Both the position numbers and the translations under genes were made by a program. Positions 14,865-23,190 of a stretch of DNA of 64,000 nt are shown piece by piece. The stretch covers positions 496,001 through 560,000 of the forward strand of contig NZ_WNKF01000001.1 of the NCBI RefSeq assembly GCF_010119225.1, given 5' to 3'. This DNA is from Cyclobacterium roseum (GTDB lineage: Bacteria; Bacteroidota; Bacteroidia; Cytophagales; Cyclobacteriaceae). Positions within the stretch are counted from its first letter, which is position 1; every line of letters starts with the position of its first letter. The notes beneath the pieces are model-generated. The model saw only the letters and a program-made list of their open reading frames with translations, did no database searches and was not told the DNA's origin.

Positions 14865-15773
14865 TTAATCACTTACTTTTTCAAACACCAGGCGGTGATG
14901 GTCCCAAATTTCTCGTTCGAAAGCAACTTTGATAGGGGCTACTTTCAAGTTGCTCAGGCGTTTACGCATCGACGGGTCAGTGAACAGTTGAGGCACAAGT
15001 TGAAGGTAGGCCCAGTACTTTTTCCATCCAAAAGATTTCAGTTTTTGCCGCCAAACTTTGATGGTTTCAATGTAGTCCAGCCTCCCACTATGTTCCGTAA
15101 CGAGCTTAAAATACGGAGCTGCATTTTTTATGATTTGCTCTTTTCCATATGGGATCCAGGAACCGGGGAATTCATTCATAATCAGCGCTAACAAATATTC
15201 ATTAGAATCCTTAGGTGCGTGTATATCGGCACTGTCAATGTCGATCATGCCTTTATCAAATACCATTGTTTGGATAAAACACCGCTTGCCCACCGGTAGT
15301 AGACTGCTGACAATTTTAAAAAAGTGTTGATAAACCTCATCCTGTTTACCCGCCCTATACTCATCCACTGAACAAAAATGTTCGAATGCCCCAACCGAGG
15401 CAATGGCATCAAACTTTCCAAAGGTAGCCGGGCTTAGGTCGCGGTAATTACAAATATGTACATCAAGGCCATTGCGCTTACAAGCATTGTATTGCCCTTC
15501 CGAAAGTGTAATGCCAGTTCCTATTGCACCCAATTCTTTGATATAGGTTAAAAACGGCCCCCAGCCCGAACCGATATCCAGTACCCGATCACCCGCTTTT
15601 ATTTCCAGGTATTCAGCAATAAACGTATGCTTATTTCGCTGGGCCGCTTCCAGTGAAAGTGAAAAATCACCATCATACTTGGCCCCGGTAAAATCAGCCG
15701 TTTCCCCCACGCTCCACCTCCATATTTTGTCCATTTTGGAATAGGTATAATCGATATCCTGCTTGCTGGCCAT
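14865..15773 (-). CDS. Cyclopropane-fatty-acyl-phospholipid synthase-like methyltransferase
   Basis: A 302-aa class I SAM-dependent methyltransferase of the CFA synthase/mycolic acid cyclopropane synthase type. Motif I VLDIGSGWGPFLTYI is at about residues 64-78, with GTGITLSEGQYNACK and the ASVGAFEHFC motif (the FEH segment belongs to the active site of this family). Length is shorter than E. coli Cfa (382), like other Cfa-like proteins of Bacteroidota that lack the N-terminal domain. It likely modifies unsaturated acyl chains or a related lipid. It is convergent with parE and upstream of the toxin remnant. Confidence 0.82.
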   Translation of the reverse strand: MASKQDIDYTYSKMDKIWRWSVGETADFTGAKYDGDFSLSLEAAQRNKHTFIAEYLEIKAGDRVLDIGSGWGPFLTYIKELGAIGTGITLSEGQYNACKRNGLDVHICNYRDLSPATFGKFDAIASVGAFEHFCSVDEYRAGKQDEVYQHFFKIVSSLLPVGKRCFIQTMVFDKGMIDIDSADIHAPKDSNEYLLALIMNEFPGSWIPYGKEQIIKNAAPYFKLVTEHSGRLDYIETIKVWRQKLKSFGWKKYWAYLQLVPQLFTDPSMRKRLSNLKVAPIKVAFEREIWDHHRLVFEKVSD

Positions 15774-15889
15774 ATTAAATGATGTTTTGGTGGGTAAATA
15801 TTTTTTATCTAAGCCATTGATGTTTAATTTGATAATTCATATTTGGAGTCTATTGTTGAACCAAACGGTAAAATTATCACTGGGGAACA

Positions 15890-16055
15890 ACGTCAATCAA
15901 CAAGGTTTTTCTCGCTACACTATTTATGGTCCTATAATCTTCTTCAACCAAGTAGTGGTATGAACGGCTGACCATTTTATCGGTCAATTGAGGAGATCCG
16001 GATGCTGGAAAGGTTTTCAATGGACAGGTTCTTTTTTACTGCTAAGTCCGTTCCT
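15890..16055 (-). pseudogene. Deleted, fused remnant of a RelE/ParE toxin-antitoxin operon
   Basis: From about 15890 to 16031 the sequence matches the toxin gene at 13545-13681 (ACAAGG-CTTT, CTACACTAT, CTTCAACCAAGTAG, TGAACGGCT, GGATGCTGGAAA). It then jumps directly to the antitoxin start region (TTTTTACTGCTAAGTCCGTTCCTAT matches the block around 14010-14033), and continues into the shared upstream repeat. About 325 bases between these points are missing relative to the intact module. Frameshifts are also present. It encodes nothing functional. Confidence 0.8.
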
Positions 16056-16180
16056 ATCACATTTACATAAAGATAACGATTAATTATAAATAGAATATTT
16101 CCAGCCACCTATTTTTTCCTTAAAAATTACTGTTTAATTCTGAAGTGCATTTGTACGACAAATAGTTAACCTGATAAATT
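16055..16180. repeat. Dispersed non-coding repeat, copy C
   Basis: Matches 14034-14170 block by block: CATTTACATAAAGATAACGAT, CCAGCCACCTATTTTTTCCTT, CTGTTTAATTCTG, TTTGTACGACAAATAGTTAACCTGATAAA. It ends close to the terminal region of the TlpA-like gene. The rest of 15774-15889 shows no gene. Confidence 0.6.
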
Positions 16181-16237
16181 AATAATTTAAATTGGCTATT
16201 AGGATAGCCTTATACCCTCTGTAAAGGCTTACCCATA

Positions 16238-17368
16238 TTATAAATTGCGCTCTAAAAACCGTTGCAGTGCTGGTCCGCGCAGGTTTTTTCCAATTATTTT
16301 TCCTTCCGGGTCAATCATAAAGGATGCTGGAATAGCCGTAATGTTATACAATCTGCCTGCTTCACTATCCCACATTTTGAGGTCTGATAGCTGCGTCCAT
16401 ACCAGTTTGTCGTCGTTAATGGCCTTAAGCCAGGCATCCCGATCGCTATCCAGGGATAGTCCTACAACGGTAAACCCTTTATCTTTAAATTTATGATACT
16501 GGGAAACGATATTAGGGTTCTCTTCCCGGCATGGCGCACACCAGGCCGCCCAAAAATCCAAAAGAACGTACTGGCCCCTGAAGTCGGAAAGCTTGACTTC
16601 TTTGCCTTCCGGTGTCAAGGAGCTAAAGTCCGGCGCTTGCTGTCCGATACTTAATGGTTTTATCTCTTCAATATGTGAGGCGAAGGATTGCACATCTTGA
16701 TTGTTTGGAAACTTTTCCCGGAATTCTTCCATGTGTTCAATGATTGCTTCCTCATGTGCTGTCGGGTCAACGGAGTACAAAGTCATCATTCCATAAAAAC
16801 CGGCCAGATTATCTTTGTTCTCCAAAAAAAACTGCAACACCTTCTCTGATAACTCGCTGACATACCTTTCATTCTTGGCCATCAAATCATTCTGTATCGA
16901 TAGCATCGTTTCGCCGCTATCTATTCGCTTTTCAAAATCAGCATGTAATTTAACCTGTTCTTTATCAAATTTTTGACGAATCGCATCGAGCTTTTGTAGT
17001 TTAGCCGATGTTTCCGAACCCTTTACCGTGTAATGGTCAGGGTTGGACAGGTCAGCGTTGAATTCGACTTTTTCTCCATTTTTTAGTACCAGCATAAATG
17101 ATCGCTCTCCCACCAATAAGGTATATAAAGCCTCATCAGGCGTACTTCCTTCGAAATTAAACCCCCCATTACTTTCTAATTCGATAGCGTGGGTAGCCGT
17201 TTCTCCTTCTAGCAGCCGTACGCTTTCAAGTTCTCCTGCATTTTCTATGCGTCCGGTCAAAATAAATTTATCTTGAGCTACAGCCTTAGCGCTTTCCTTT
17301 TCTGCGGCATTGCATGACATGAGTAAGATCAGGATAAAAGCTTTTATTAAAATTATTTCTGATTTCAT
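16238..17368 (-). CDS. TlpA-like thiol-disulfide oxidoreductase lipoprotein with DUF4369-like N-domain
   Basis: A 376-aa exported protein. The signal peptide ends in LILLMSC with a lipobox Cys near residue 19, so it is probably membrane-anchored in the periplasm. Residues ~30-130 (FILTGRIENAGELESVRLLE) form the beta-rich DUF4369-like domain common in Bacteroidota. The C-terminal ~140 residues are a thioredoxin domain with the active site WCAPC in LLDFWAAWCAPCREENP (about residue 278) and the cis-Pro loop ITAIPASFMID. It should reduce or isomerise disulfides of exported proteins. Stands alone; no cytochrome-maturation genes are nearby. Confidence 0.88.
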   Translation of the reverse strand: MKSEIILIKAFILILLMSCNAAEKESAKAVAQDKFILTGRIENAGELESVRLLEGETATHAIELESNGGFNFEGSTPDEALYTLLVGERSFMLVLKNGEKVEFNADLSNPDHYTVKGSETSAKLQKLDAIRQKFDKEQVKLHADFEKRIDSGETMLSIQNDLMAKNERYVSELSEKVLQFFLENKDNLAGFYGMMTLYSVDPTAHEEAIIEHMEEFREKFPNNQDVQSFASHIEEIKPLSIGQQAPDFSSLTPEGKEVKLSDFRGQYVLLDFWAAWCAPCREENPNIVSQYHKFKDKGFTVVGLSLDSDRDAWLKAINDDKLVWTQLSDLKMWDSEAGRLYNITAIPASFMIDPEGKIIGKNLRGPALQRFLERNL

Positions 17369-18100
17369 TGTATTAATAGTTATTGGTCGCTGATTAATCT
17401 TTTATATTCATCGTCTCTACGCCACAACTTAGAAAGGAACATGGTTTAATATCCAAATCAAATGCTTTCAATGGTACCTACACTTTGCTCCTATTATTCA
17501 ATTACAACCATACTTCTTCGGTAATCATATTTTTGATTTTTCGGCTGTTTTGTTAAATCTTTCTATTGCCTGGTCATTCTCCAAATTACCGTCGGAAAGG
17601 GTTTCTGGATTTTCAATGCTTGCCCCATGCTGAGGAAGAAGACCCTTTGAAGTAGGTCGGTAGTAATAAAAATTGATTGTAGCTTTTCATGCTTCAACTG
17701 TTGAAAATAGAATTTGATTCCGTTTTCCCCGAAGAAATTTTTCGAATAATTTTGTCATGACGAGAAAGATTAAAAGAACAGGGACAGGATTTACCCGCTT
17801 TTATATTCCTAATAGTCAATATCCTTAAAGGACAGCTGATTATATATCTGCTTAAAATCAAAAAGTCTTTATGATGAATTTTTGAGCAATCAAAAGTAGA
17901 AATGAAACGGGATTTTTTGAAAGTGGGCTTCAAAATGGGGAAACCAACAAACGGTAATTGTGCCTATTTCTCTTTATAAAAACGAAGTGCGCGTTCCTGT
18001 CGCACTCCCTCCCATGGGTCGCTGATCGATGAAATATTTCAAATGGAAGGAAAAGGAAAGTCTTTTTCTTACTTTGTGATGGAATCAGATCAGGTTACAA
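17369..18100. other. Intergenic region, no gene recognised
   Basis: About 730 bases without a convincing gene. A 79-codon minus-strand frame at 17694-17933 has no family signature, a composition like random AT-rich DNA, and no ribosome site. The racemase promoter should lie in the last 100 bases, but no clear -7 box is visible. Confidence 0.5.
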
Positions 18101-18781
18101 ATGAAAAAAATAGGTTTAATCGGTGGCACTTCATGGCATGCTACCATTGTTTACTATCGCCTTATAAATGAGATGGTGGGAGAAAGGATCGGTACGCAGG
18201 GAAATCCCGAGTTGCTTATCTACAGCTTGAATATAGAACTGATGCGGGCCCAGGATAAAGAAAAAATCAATGCCAAATACCTGGAAATTGCCCAAACCCT
18301 GGAAGCGGCAGGTGCAAAAGCCCTGGTCATCTGTGCCAATACGCCGCATATGGTGTACGATTTCGTGCAACCGCAAGTAGGCATTCCAATATTGCACATC
18401 GCAGATGCCGTGGGGAAAGAGGCACAGGAAAAAAGGCTACAGACCCTGGGCCTCCTGGGTAACAGGCCCACCATGACCGGTGATTTCATTCCTTCTCGTT
18501 TAGCAACGAAATTTAGCATACAGACAGTCATCCCTGACGAACGCTACATCGCGCAAAATCATTGGTATGTCTCCAATGAATTGACGCAGGGTATTTTCAG
18601 CGACGGGGCAAAAACGTTTTTTATGGAACAAATGGAGTTGTTACGGCAAAATGGAGCGGAGGGTATTATTCTGGGATGCACAGAGCTCCCAATTCTTATG
18701 AATGAAACGGATTTTGATCTGCCAATGCTTGCTACCACAACGCTTCATGCAAGGATGGCTGCCGATTTCATTTTGGAATGA
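18101..18781 (+). CDS. Aspartate/glutamate racemase-family protein
   Basis: A 226-aa two-domain racemase. It starts with MKKIGLIGGTSWHATIVYYR, and its two catalytic cysteines are in VICANTPHMV (~residue 80) and ILGCTELPIL (~residue 192). These are the expected Cys pair for cofactor-independent proton exchange at the alpha carbon. The WHAT/YYR start and the CANTPH motif fit broad-specificity amino-acid racemases (YgeA-like). D-amino acids made here could feed cell-wall or signalling uses; the substrate is not readable. Single gene with its own promoter. Confidence 0.9.
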   Translation: MKKIGLIGGTSWHATIVYYRLINEMVGERIGTQGNPELLIYSLNIELMRAQDKEKINAKYLEIAQTLEAAGAKALVICANTPHMVYDFVQPQVGIPILHIADAVGKEAQEKRLQTLGLLGNRPTMTGDFIPSRLATKFSIQTVIPDERYIAQNHWYVSNELTQGIFSDGAKTFFMEQMELLRQNGAEGIILGCTELPILMNETDFDLPMLATTTLHARMAADFILE

Positions 18782-18883
18782 TTTCAGTAAAACGGTTGGT
18801 AACCTTTATCGGGAAATACGAAAAGGATGGGTACGCTGTTAACTTGACAGTTTAAATTGAAGGCCAAAGAAAAGTCTAGTGTA

Positions 18884-20125
18884 TCATCCCCCTGTTACCT
18901 CCCGGATCACGCGAAGCCAGTTTAAGCCAAGGATTTTTTTGATTCGCTTATCGCTATAACCGAGCCGCTGCATGGCCATGGTTATCTGGGGAAAATCGCT
19001 GATATCCTGAATTTCCCGAGGCAACTCAGGACCGCCGTCTAAATCGGAACCGATGGCAACGTGGTCTTCTCCCACCAAATTCACCCCATAGTCAATCACC
19101 TTCGCCAACTGATCTACATGCATCCAATAGGGGTCGGGAATCGTTCCCGTGAAATTCAGTGGGACCTCTTTCATCAGTTCCTGATCCACTTCTTCAATGG
19201 TCTTCAATTCAGCACCTTGAACGGAAGCGGGCGTCGTTTCCTTTGTATCTGTCTGCCATTCCCAGTATTTTGGGTTGTTAAACAGGCTGCCAAAGTGAAT
19301 CCCTATTACGCCCCCTTTTGATGCCACCGCTTTCGCTGCTTCGTCGGTAATACAGCGCGGATGAGGCACGATGCTGTAGAAACCTCCATGACTATAAATA
19401 ATAGGATGCTTACTCGCCTCGGCCGTTTGCAGGATCGCCTCATTGGATGCATGCGCAATATTGATGACCATTCCAAGTCGATTCATTTCGGCGATGATGT
19501 TTTCCCCGAGCTCATTAATACCACCCCATCGTCTGACATCATTACAGGTATCTATAAACGCATTGGTGGTATTGTGGGCGGTTAGCTGCATGGACCTAAG
19601 ACCTAATCGGTAAAGTGCACGTAGAAGGTTGATATCTCCGTCCAGGTCAAACGGACCTTCTAAATCCAGAAATGCCGCAATCTTTCCTTTTTTGGTGATG
19701 CGTTCGATATCCGAAGCGGTAAGAGCAAGTTCGATCACCGCATGGTTCTTTTCGATTTGGTCCAGCGCCAGGTTCACCACGCGAAAGGTGTTTTTTGTCT
19801 CGAACCTTCCGGGATAATAGTGTTCTGGGGTATAGACAGAAAAAAACATGGCGTCTACACCACCTTCTATAGCCCTTGGCAAATCGACGGTCCCATCGGT
19901 ATAGCGCTGTCCAATATCGGTACCGAACAGCAGCTCGCGGGTCATGACGTGCGTATGCCCGTCCATCACCAAGGCCTGGTGATGTAAATCATTTATTGGC
20001 TTGGTGGGGGGATCTGCAGGAAGACTCATTCCGGTGGCAGAAGCAGCGTTTAAGGTTTCTATTGGAAACATGCTTCCTGCAATCGGAAGAAGTGTTAAGT
20101 TTTTTATCAGGTCTCGGCGTTTCAT
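18884..20125 (-). CDS. Membrane dipeptidase (peptidase family M19), exported
   Basis: A 413-aa renal-dipeptidase-type metalloenzyme. The N-terminus MKRRDLIKNLTLLPIAG looks like a Tat signal (RRDLIK). M19 features in order: VMDGHTHVM (first metal site, ~residue 54), AFLDLEGPFDLDGDI (bridging Glu, ~158), NIAHASNEAI and IYSHGGF (His ligands), IGIHFGSLF, and GEDHVAIGSDLDGG near the C-terminus. It should cleave dipeptides, possibly with D-residues, in the periplasm. It lies 19 bp downstream of another Tat-exported protein, so the two are very likely one operon. Confidence 0.9.
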   Translation of the reverse strand: MKRRDLIKNLTLLPIAGSMFPIETLNAASATGMSLPADPPTKPINDLHHQALVMDGHTHVMTRELLFGTDIGQRYTDGTVDLPRAIEGGVDAMFFSVYTPEHYYPGRFETKNTFRVVNLALDQIEKNHAVIELALTASDIERITKKGKIAAFLDLEGPFDLDGDINLLRALYRLGLRSMQLTAHNTTNAFIDTCNDVRRWGGINELGENIIAEMNRLGMVINIAHASNEAILQTAEASKHPIIYSHGGFYSIVPHPRCITDEAAKAVASKGGVIGIHFGSLFNNPKYWEWQTDTKETTPASVQGAELKTIEEVDQELMKEVPLNFTGTIPDPYWMHVDQLAKVIDYGVNLVGEDHVAIGSDLDGGPELPREIQDISDFPQITMAMQRLGYSDKRIKKILGLNWLRVIREVTGG

Positions 20126-20144
20126 GAGATTATCAAATTATCAA

Positions 20145-21509
20145 TTATGAGTCAAACCCCCTAATATAGGGCCGGCTGGGGGGCCGCTCACCTTTATTAA
20201 ATTGTGGACCCCGGGTGGATTGGTAGGTCATGTCCATGTAAGGCGTCTCGATGGTACGTCCAATGGCCGTGAACCGACCATTTTCCCAGTTAGATTCCAT
20301 GTAATGGTTTACAATTCCGGTTGAAAGCAGCAGTCGCTCAGCAGGGAATGGTTCCTTTTTGGTAACCATCATCTCGGTGATCCAGTGCGGTTGGGCGTTT
20401 GAGGCATGGTATTGATCGAAAGGGCCTGCCCAACCCAGCATAGAGATGATCGCCGGATCTTTTTGCCCTTCGATTTCGCCGGCGTAGGTCCAGCCAACAC
20501 CCCGGCCAGAGAGTACAGCCGCTTTCGTTCCATCATTATACTCCACCAAACACAAGTCCTGGGCGTTCTGCTGAAAATGTCCAGGCGCTAGTTCGAATTT
20601 TTTCTCCACCGAATCAAGCAAATTGAGTGCCCAGGAATTCCGTTCCACCCATTTCCAGGTTTCAGGCCCTCTGATGGACTGTACTGACTTGACGCCTGTC
20701 TCTCCTCCCTTCCTGCGTTCTACAAAGGCTTGAAGTACGTCAATACAATGGAAAATACCGCCTTCGTCTGCTGCTCCACCAAGAACGATCGAATGTTTTA
20801 TGGGTGTATCGATATCGAGTTCTATCTCAGGCTTACGGTAGTAGACGGGTATGGAGGACCCGCCGGTTAAGGGGAAATCGAGCGCTCGGGATTTGTCAAA
20901 CATCCACTTGGCCTCATCCCAATTGTAAGAGAGGTGCTTGTCATTAAAGACCGGAACGGACCGCTTACTCTGCTCGAAAACCTGCATCACCTGGCTATAG
21001 ATCAGCCAACGAGGCAAAAGCCAATGTCCTTTCAGGTCCTTTGGATAATCTCCATGTTCTCCCACAATGACCACACCATCCACAGCTAGTTCCTTCCCTC
21101 CCAACATGACAGCATCCCCTACGGTACGAAAGAGCGGAATGCCTTTGGCCTTTGCTACCTTCTGGCCCAGTTCGCTTTGGTCATGTTGATGCAGAAAGAT
21201 AGAAGCTACCTCAACTCGTGATGGTGTATGGGCACCCTGCCACCAATATCCGTCAATCAACTTGGTTACGATCCAGTCTGCATGGGATCTGGTAGCACCC
21301 CAATAGCTGGCCAAAACGGCGATGCGGGGCCGTCGTTGTGGAGACTGGGCAGCAGCATTAAACCCGATTCCAGTAAAAGTGGCCAAACCGGCTAAACTGC
21401 TTATCCCAAGCATTTCACGTCGAGTTAAGAACGTGTTGCTCGCTTTCTTTTCGGCAACTGTATTGAAACCGTGGTCCGTGGCTTTATCTTTCGTAGGTTT
21501 TTTAGCCAT
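20145..21509 (-). CDS. Tat-exported conserved protein of unknown function
   Basis: A 454-aa protein with a Tat signal, TRREMLGISSLAGLATFTGIG (residues 29-49), preceded by an unusually long charged N-terminus. The mature part begins RRPRIAVLASYWGATRSHAD and contains GVVIVGEHGDYP, VPVFNDKHLSYNW, DFPLTGGSSIPVYYR and GGAADEGGIFHCIDVLQAF. I recall similar hypothetical proteins in Planctomycetota and Bacteroidota with a dehydrogenase-like first half, but no function is assigned. First gene of a two-gene operon with the M19 dipeptidase. The upstream 310 bases show no other gene. Confidence 0.7.
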   Translation of the reverse strand: MAKKPTKDKATDHGFNTVAEKKASNTFLTRREMLGISSLAGLATFTGIGFNAAAQSPQRRPRIAVLASYWGATRSHADWIVTKLIDGYWWQGAHTPSRVEVASIFLHQHDQSELGQKVAKAKGIPLFRTVGDAVMLGGKELAVDGVVIVGEHGDYPKDLKGHWLLPRWLIYSQVMQVFEQSKRSVPVFNDKHLSYNWDEAKWMFDKSRALDFPLTGGSSIPVYYRKPEIELDIDTPIKHSIVLGGAADEGGIFHCIDVLQAFVERRKGGETGVKSVQSIRGPETWKWVERNSWALNLLDSVEKKFELAPGHFQQNAQDLCLVEYNDGTKAAVLSGRGVGWTYAGEIEGQKDPAIISMLGWAGPFDQYHASNAQPHWITEMMVTKKEPFPAERLLLSTGIVNHYMESNWENGRFTAIGRTIETPYMDMTYQSTRGPQFNKGERPPSRPYIRGFDS

Positions 21510-21820
21510 ATTGTTTGATGTATTACTGGTAAGAAATTAGTGGGTAATCCTTTCGCTTAATACAAAACTATACAAATATTTAGCAATCGATTCCTAGGCA
21601 TGGGTCTTTTTACGGATTATTGGTTCGAGATTAGGGAAAAAATTGTTTGTTTAGGAGATCACCTGACGGATTCCAACATAGGCTGGACCGCAAAGGATTT
21701 GATGCCTGGTAGGTAGGACCGATAAACCAATTTTTTGAAACGCATTATCGGTACACATACAGCGCATCTGGAGCATTAAGATGAAGACCCTTGTTTATAT
21801 CCTACTTCCTTTTGGGTAAG
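21510..21820. other. Intergenic region, nothing recognised
   Basis: About 310 bases between two minus-strand genes. No hairpin terminator, repeat or coding signal was seen. The promoter of the dipeptidase operon should be at its left end. Confidence 0.4.
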
Positions 21821-22189
21821 TCAACCTTTGGTTCCTATCCAACCTAGATGGGTGTGTTTAAAATTATCAGGTAATTTCAGCCCGTACCCAAAAATTCTAT
21901 CCATCGCAGAATGGCCAAACAAAATGACACCTGCCAAGGTTAGCCCTGAAATAGTGAACCAATATCCCAAAACCAAAATGAGAATGGCAACCAATTTATG
22001 GTGAAATAAATTATAGAGCCAGGCACCTGTTCTGGTGTTGACCAAATAACCTACCATTGATAGGTCTGGTAACAGTAACAAGGCAGGATAAACCCACCAA
22101 GAATAGCCTAAATGCTTAAATAAGATGATTGAAAGTAAAAACTGGCCCAATTCTTCCAGTTTCAGAAGATTTTCAATGCTTTTAGTCAT
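21821..22189 (-). CDS. DUF4260 membrane protein
   Basis: A 122-aa integral membrane protein with three to four hydrophobic segments (LGQFLLSIILFKHLGYSWW, WWVYPALLLLPDLSMVGYL, KLVAILILVLGYWFTISGL, TLAGVILFGHSAMDRIFGYG). The late HSAMDRIFGYGLK and the ending HTHLGWIG are the DUF4260 signature. No function is established. It is monocistronic and followed by non-coding DNA on both sides. Confidence 0.88.
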   Translation of the reverse strand: MTKSIENLLKLEELGQFLLSIILFKHLGYSWWVYPALLLLPDLSMVGYLVNTRTGAWLYNLFHHKLVAILILVLGYWFTISGLTLAGVILFGHSAMDRIFGYGLKLPDNFKHTHLGWIGTKG

Positions 22190-22604
22190 GACATCAAAAT
22201 TTGGTTTTTAACTACCTAACGGCTAAAATAATACCATTCCAAGCTGAACGCTTCTCCTTCCAAAAAGGATCGAAAAAGCATTATTACTAACTCCATATAC
22301 CAAGCTGAATGAGCTTGCAATCAGTTCATTATCTCCGGATCGGCATACCTGCGATCCAGCTTTCCCGCAGGATAAGGGAATAATAAACGATGCAAAAAAA
22401 CCAGATATTAGCGAAAAAGCAAAAAAGTTTGTTTTGGGCATTTGAAACGACTGGCTAGTAGTGTTGAATTCGGGCTCGGGTGTCTTCTTTCACTTGCAAG
22501 CATAAATTCGGTTTTTCCGGCGCCTCATTGTGAGCGGTCCAATTTCTGATATAGAAATAGTCAACGATCCCCGGTTTCAAATCAATTAATCAGATCCAAC
22601 CCAT

Positions 22605-22680
22605 TTTGCTAGCTGGATCCTGTCTGATATCGATCGCCGCTTCAACCAACAATGCTTTTTCTTGCCACGCTCTCAGATCG
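22605..22680 (-). pseudogene. 3' remnant of a RelE/ParE toxin gene
   Basis: The minus strand reads KALLVEAAIDIRQDPASK then a short tail, against KALYVEAVVDTRKDPAST at the C-terminus of the intact toxin at 13492. DNA similarity includes GCTGGATCCTGTCTG and CCGCTTCAACCAACAA. Nothing of the toxin upstream or of the antitoxin is recognisable here. This is the third copy of the module in the window. Confidence 0.7.
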
Positions 22681-22727
22681 CCCAATCGTTAGTCTATTTT
22701 TCCAGGATATAAAAATTTCTATCTCCG

Positions 22728-22856
22728 TCAGAAAAAAGAAGTGTAAAATTCAGGAGTGGAATACATGATAAAATAGAAAAGTGCAAAGCCAATAAATGCC
22801 ACTATCAAAGCCCAAACCCAGGCTGGAATACCCTTTGGGGTTTCGGAACCGGTCAC
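22728..22856 (-). CDS. Possible 42-aa single-span membrane peptide
   Basis: From GTG 22856 the frame reads VTGSETPKGIPAWVWALIVA followed by FIGFALFYFIMYSTPEFY and a stop. It has one strong hydrophobic helix (about residues 12-32) with a short polar N-terminus, the layout of small membrane peptides. No ribosome site or family match supports it, so it is listed with low confidence. Confidence 0.3.
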   Translation of the reverse strand: MTGSETPKGIPAWVWALIVAFIGFALFYFIMYSTPEFYTSFF

Positions 22857-23123
22857 ATTAATATTAATTTCATTCTATCTATTTTAGCAGGGTTTCAATT
22901 TTAACTAGCATTTTATCAATGCTGACAGGTACGTAAGATTGCAGCGTTTGACGTTACACAAATTTCAAAATAAGGTACATCTCTTACATATTTTGAAATT
23001 AAAACCACTGTATACACGATCTGATTTTTCGGAAACCGAATGGAGGGTCAGGAAAAAACTCCAATGCCCCGCCAAAAAATCTATTGGTGGCAGGGGCTCA
23101 AGACTGGGTATCAAGTAAGTGCT

Positions 23124-23162
23124 GAAAGGCCTTGATTAACTAGGTATCCAAGCAGGCCTTTC
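23124..23162 (-). terminator. Hairpin terminator after the SDR gene
   Basis: GAAAGGCCT (23124-23132) pairs with AGGCCTTTC (23154-23162). It lies 29 bp beyond the SDR stop on the minus strand. The loop is 21 bases and there is no long T-run, so efficiency may be modest. Confidence 0.55.
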
Positions 23163-23190
23163 ATACTACTTCCTCTTAAACGAATCTAAA

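Larger units (their letters stand above)
22190..23190. other. Gene-poor kilobase with remnants
   Basis: Contains a toxin-gene remnant (22605-22680), a possible small membrane peptide (22728-22856) and the SDR terminator (23124-23162). A 72-codon minus-strand frame at 22223-22441 starts with a signal-like stretch (FFAFSLISGFFASFIIPLSC) and ends in FGRRSVQLGMVLF, so it may be the collapsed ends of a small outer-membrane or lipoprotein gene. I would not annotate it as functional. Confidence 0.4.

Noticed and set aside
17694-17933. 79-codon minus-strand frame before the racemase gene
   Set aside because: No ribosome site, family signature or conserved start. Composition looks like random AT-rich DNA.
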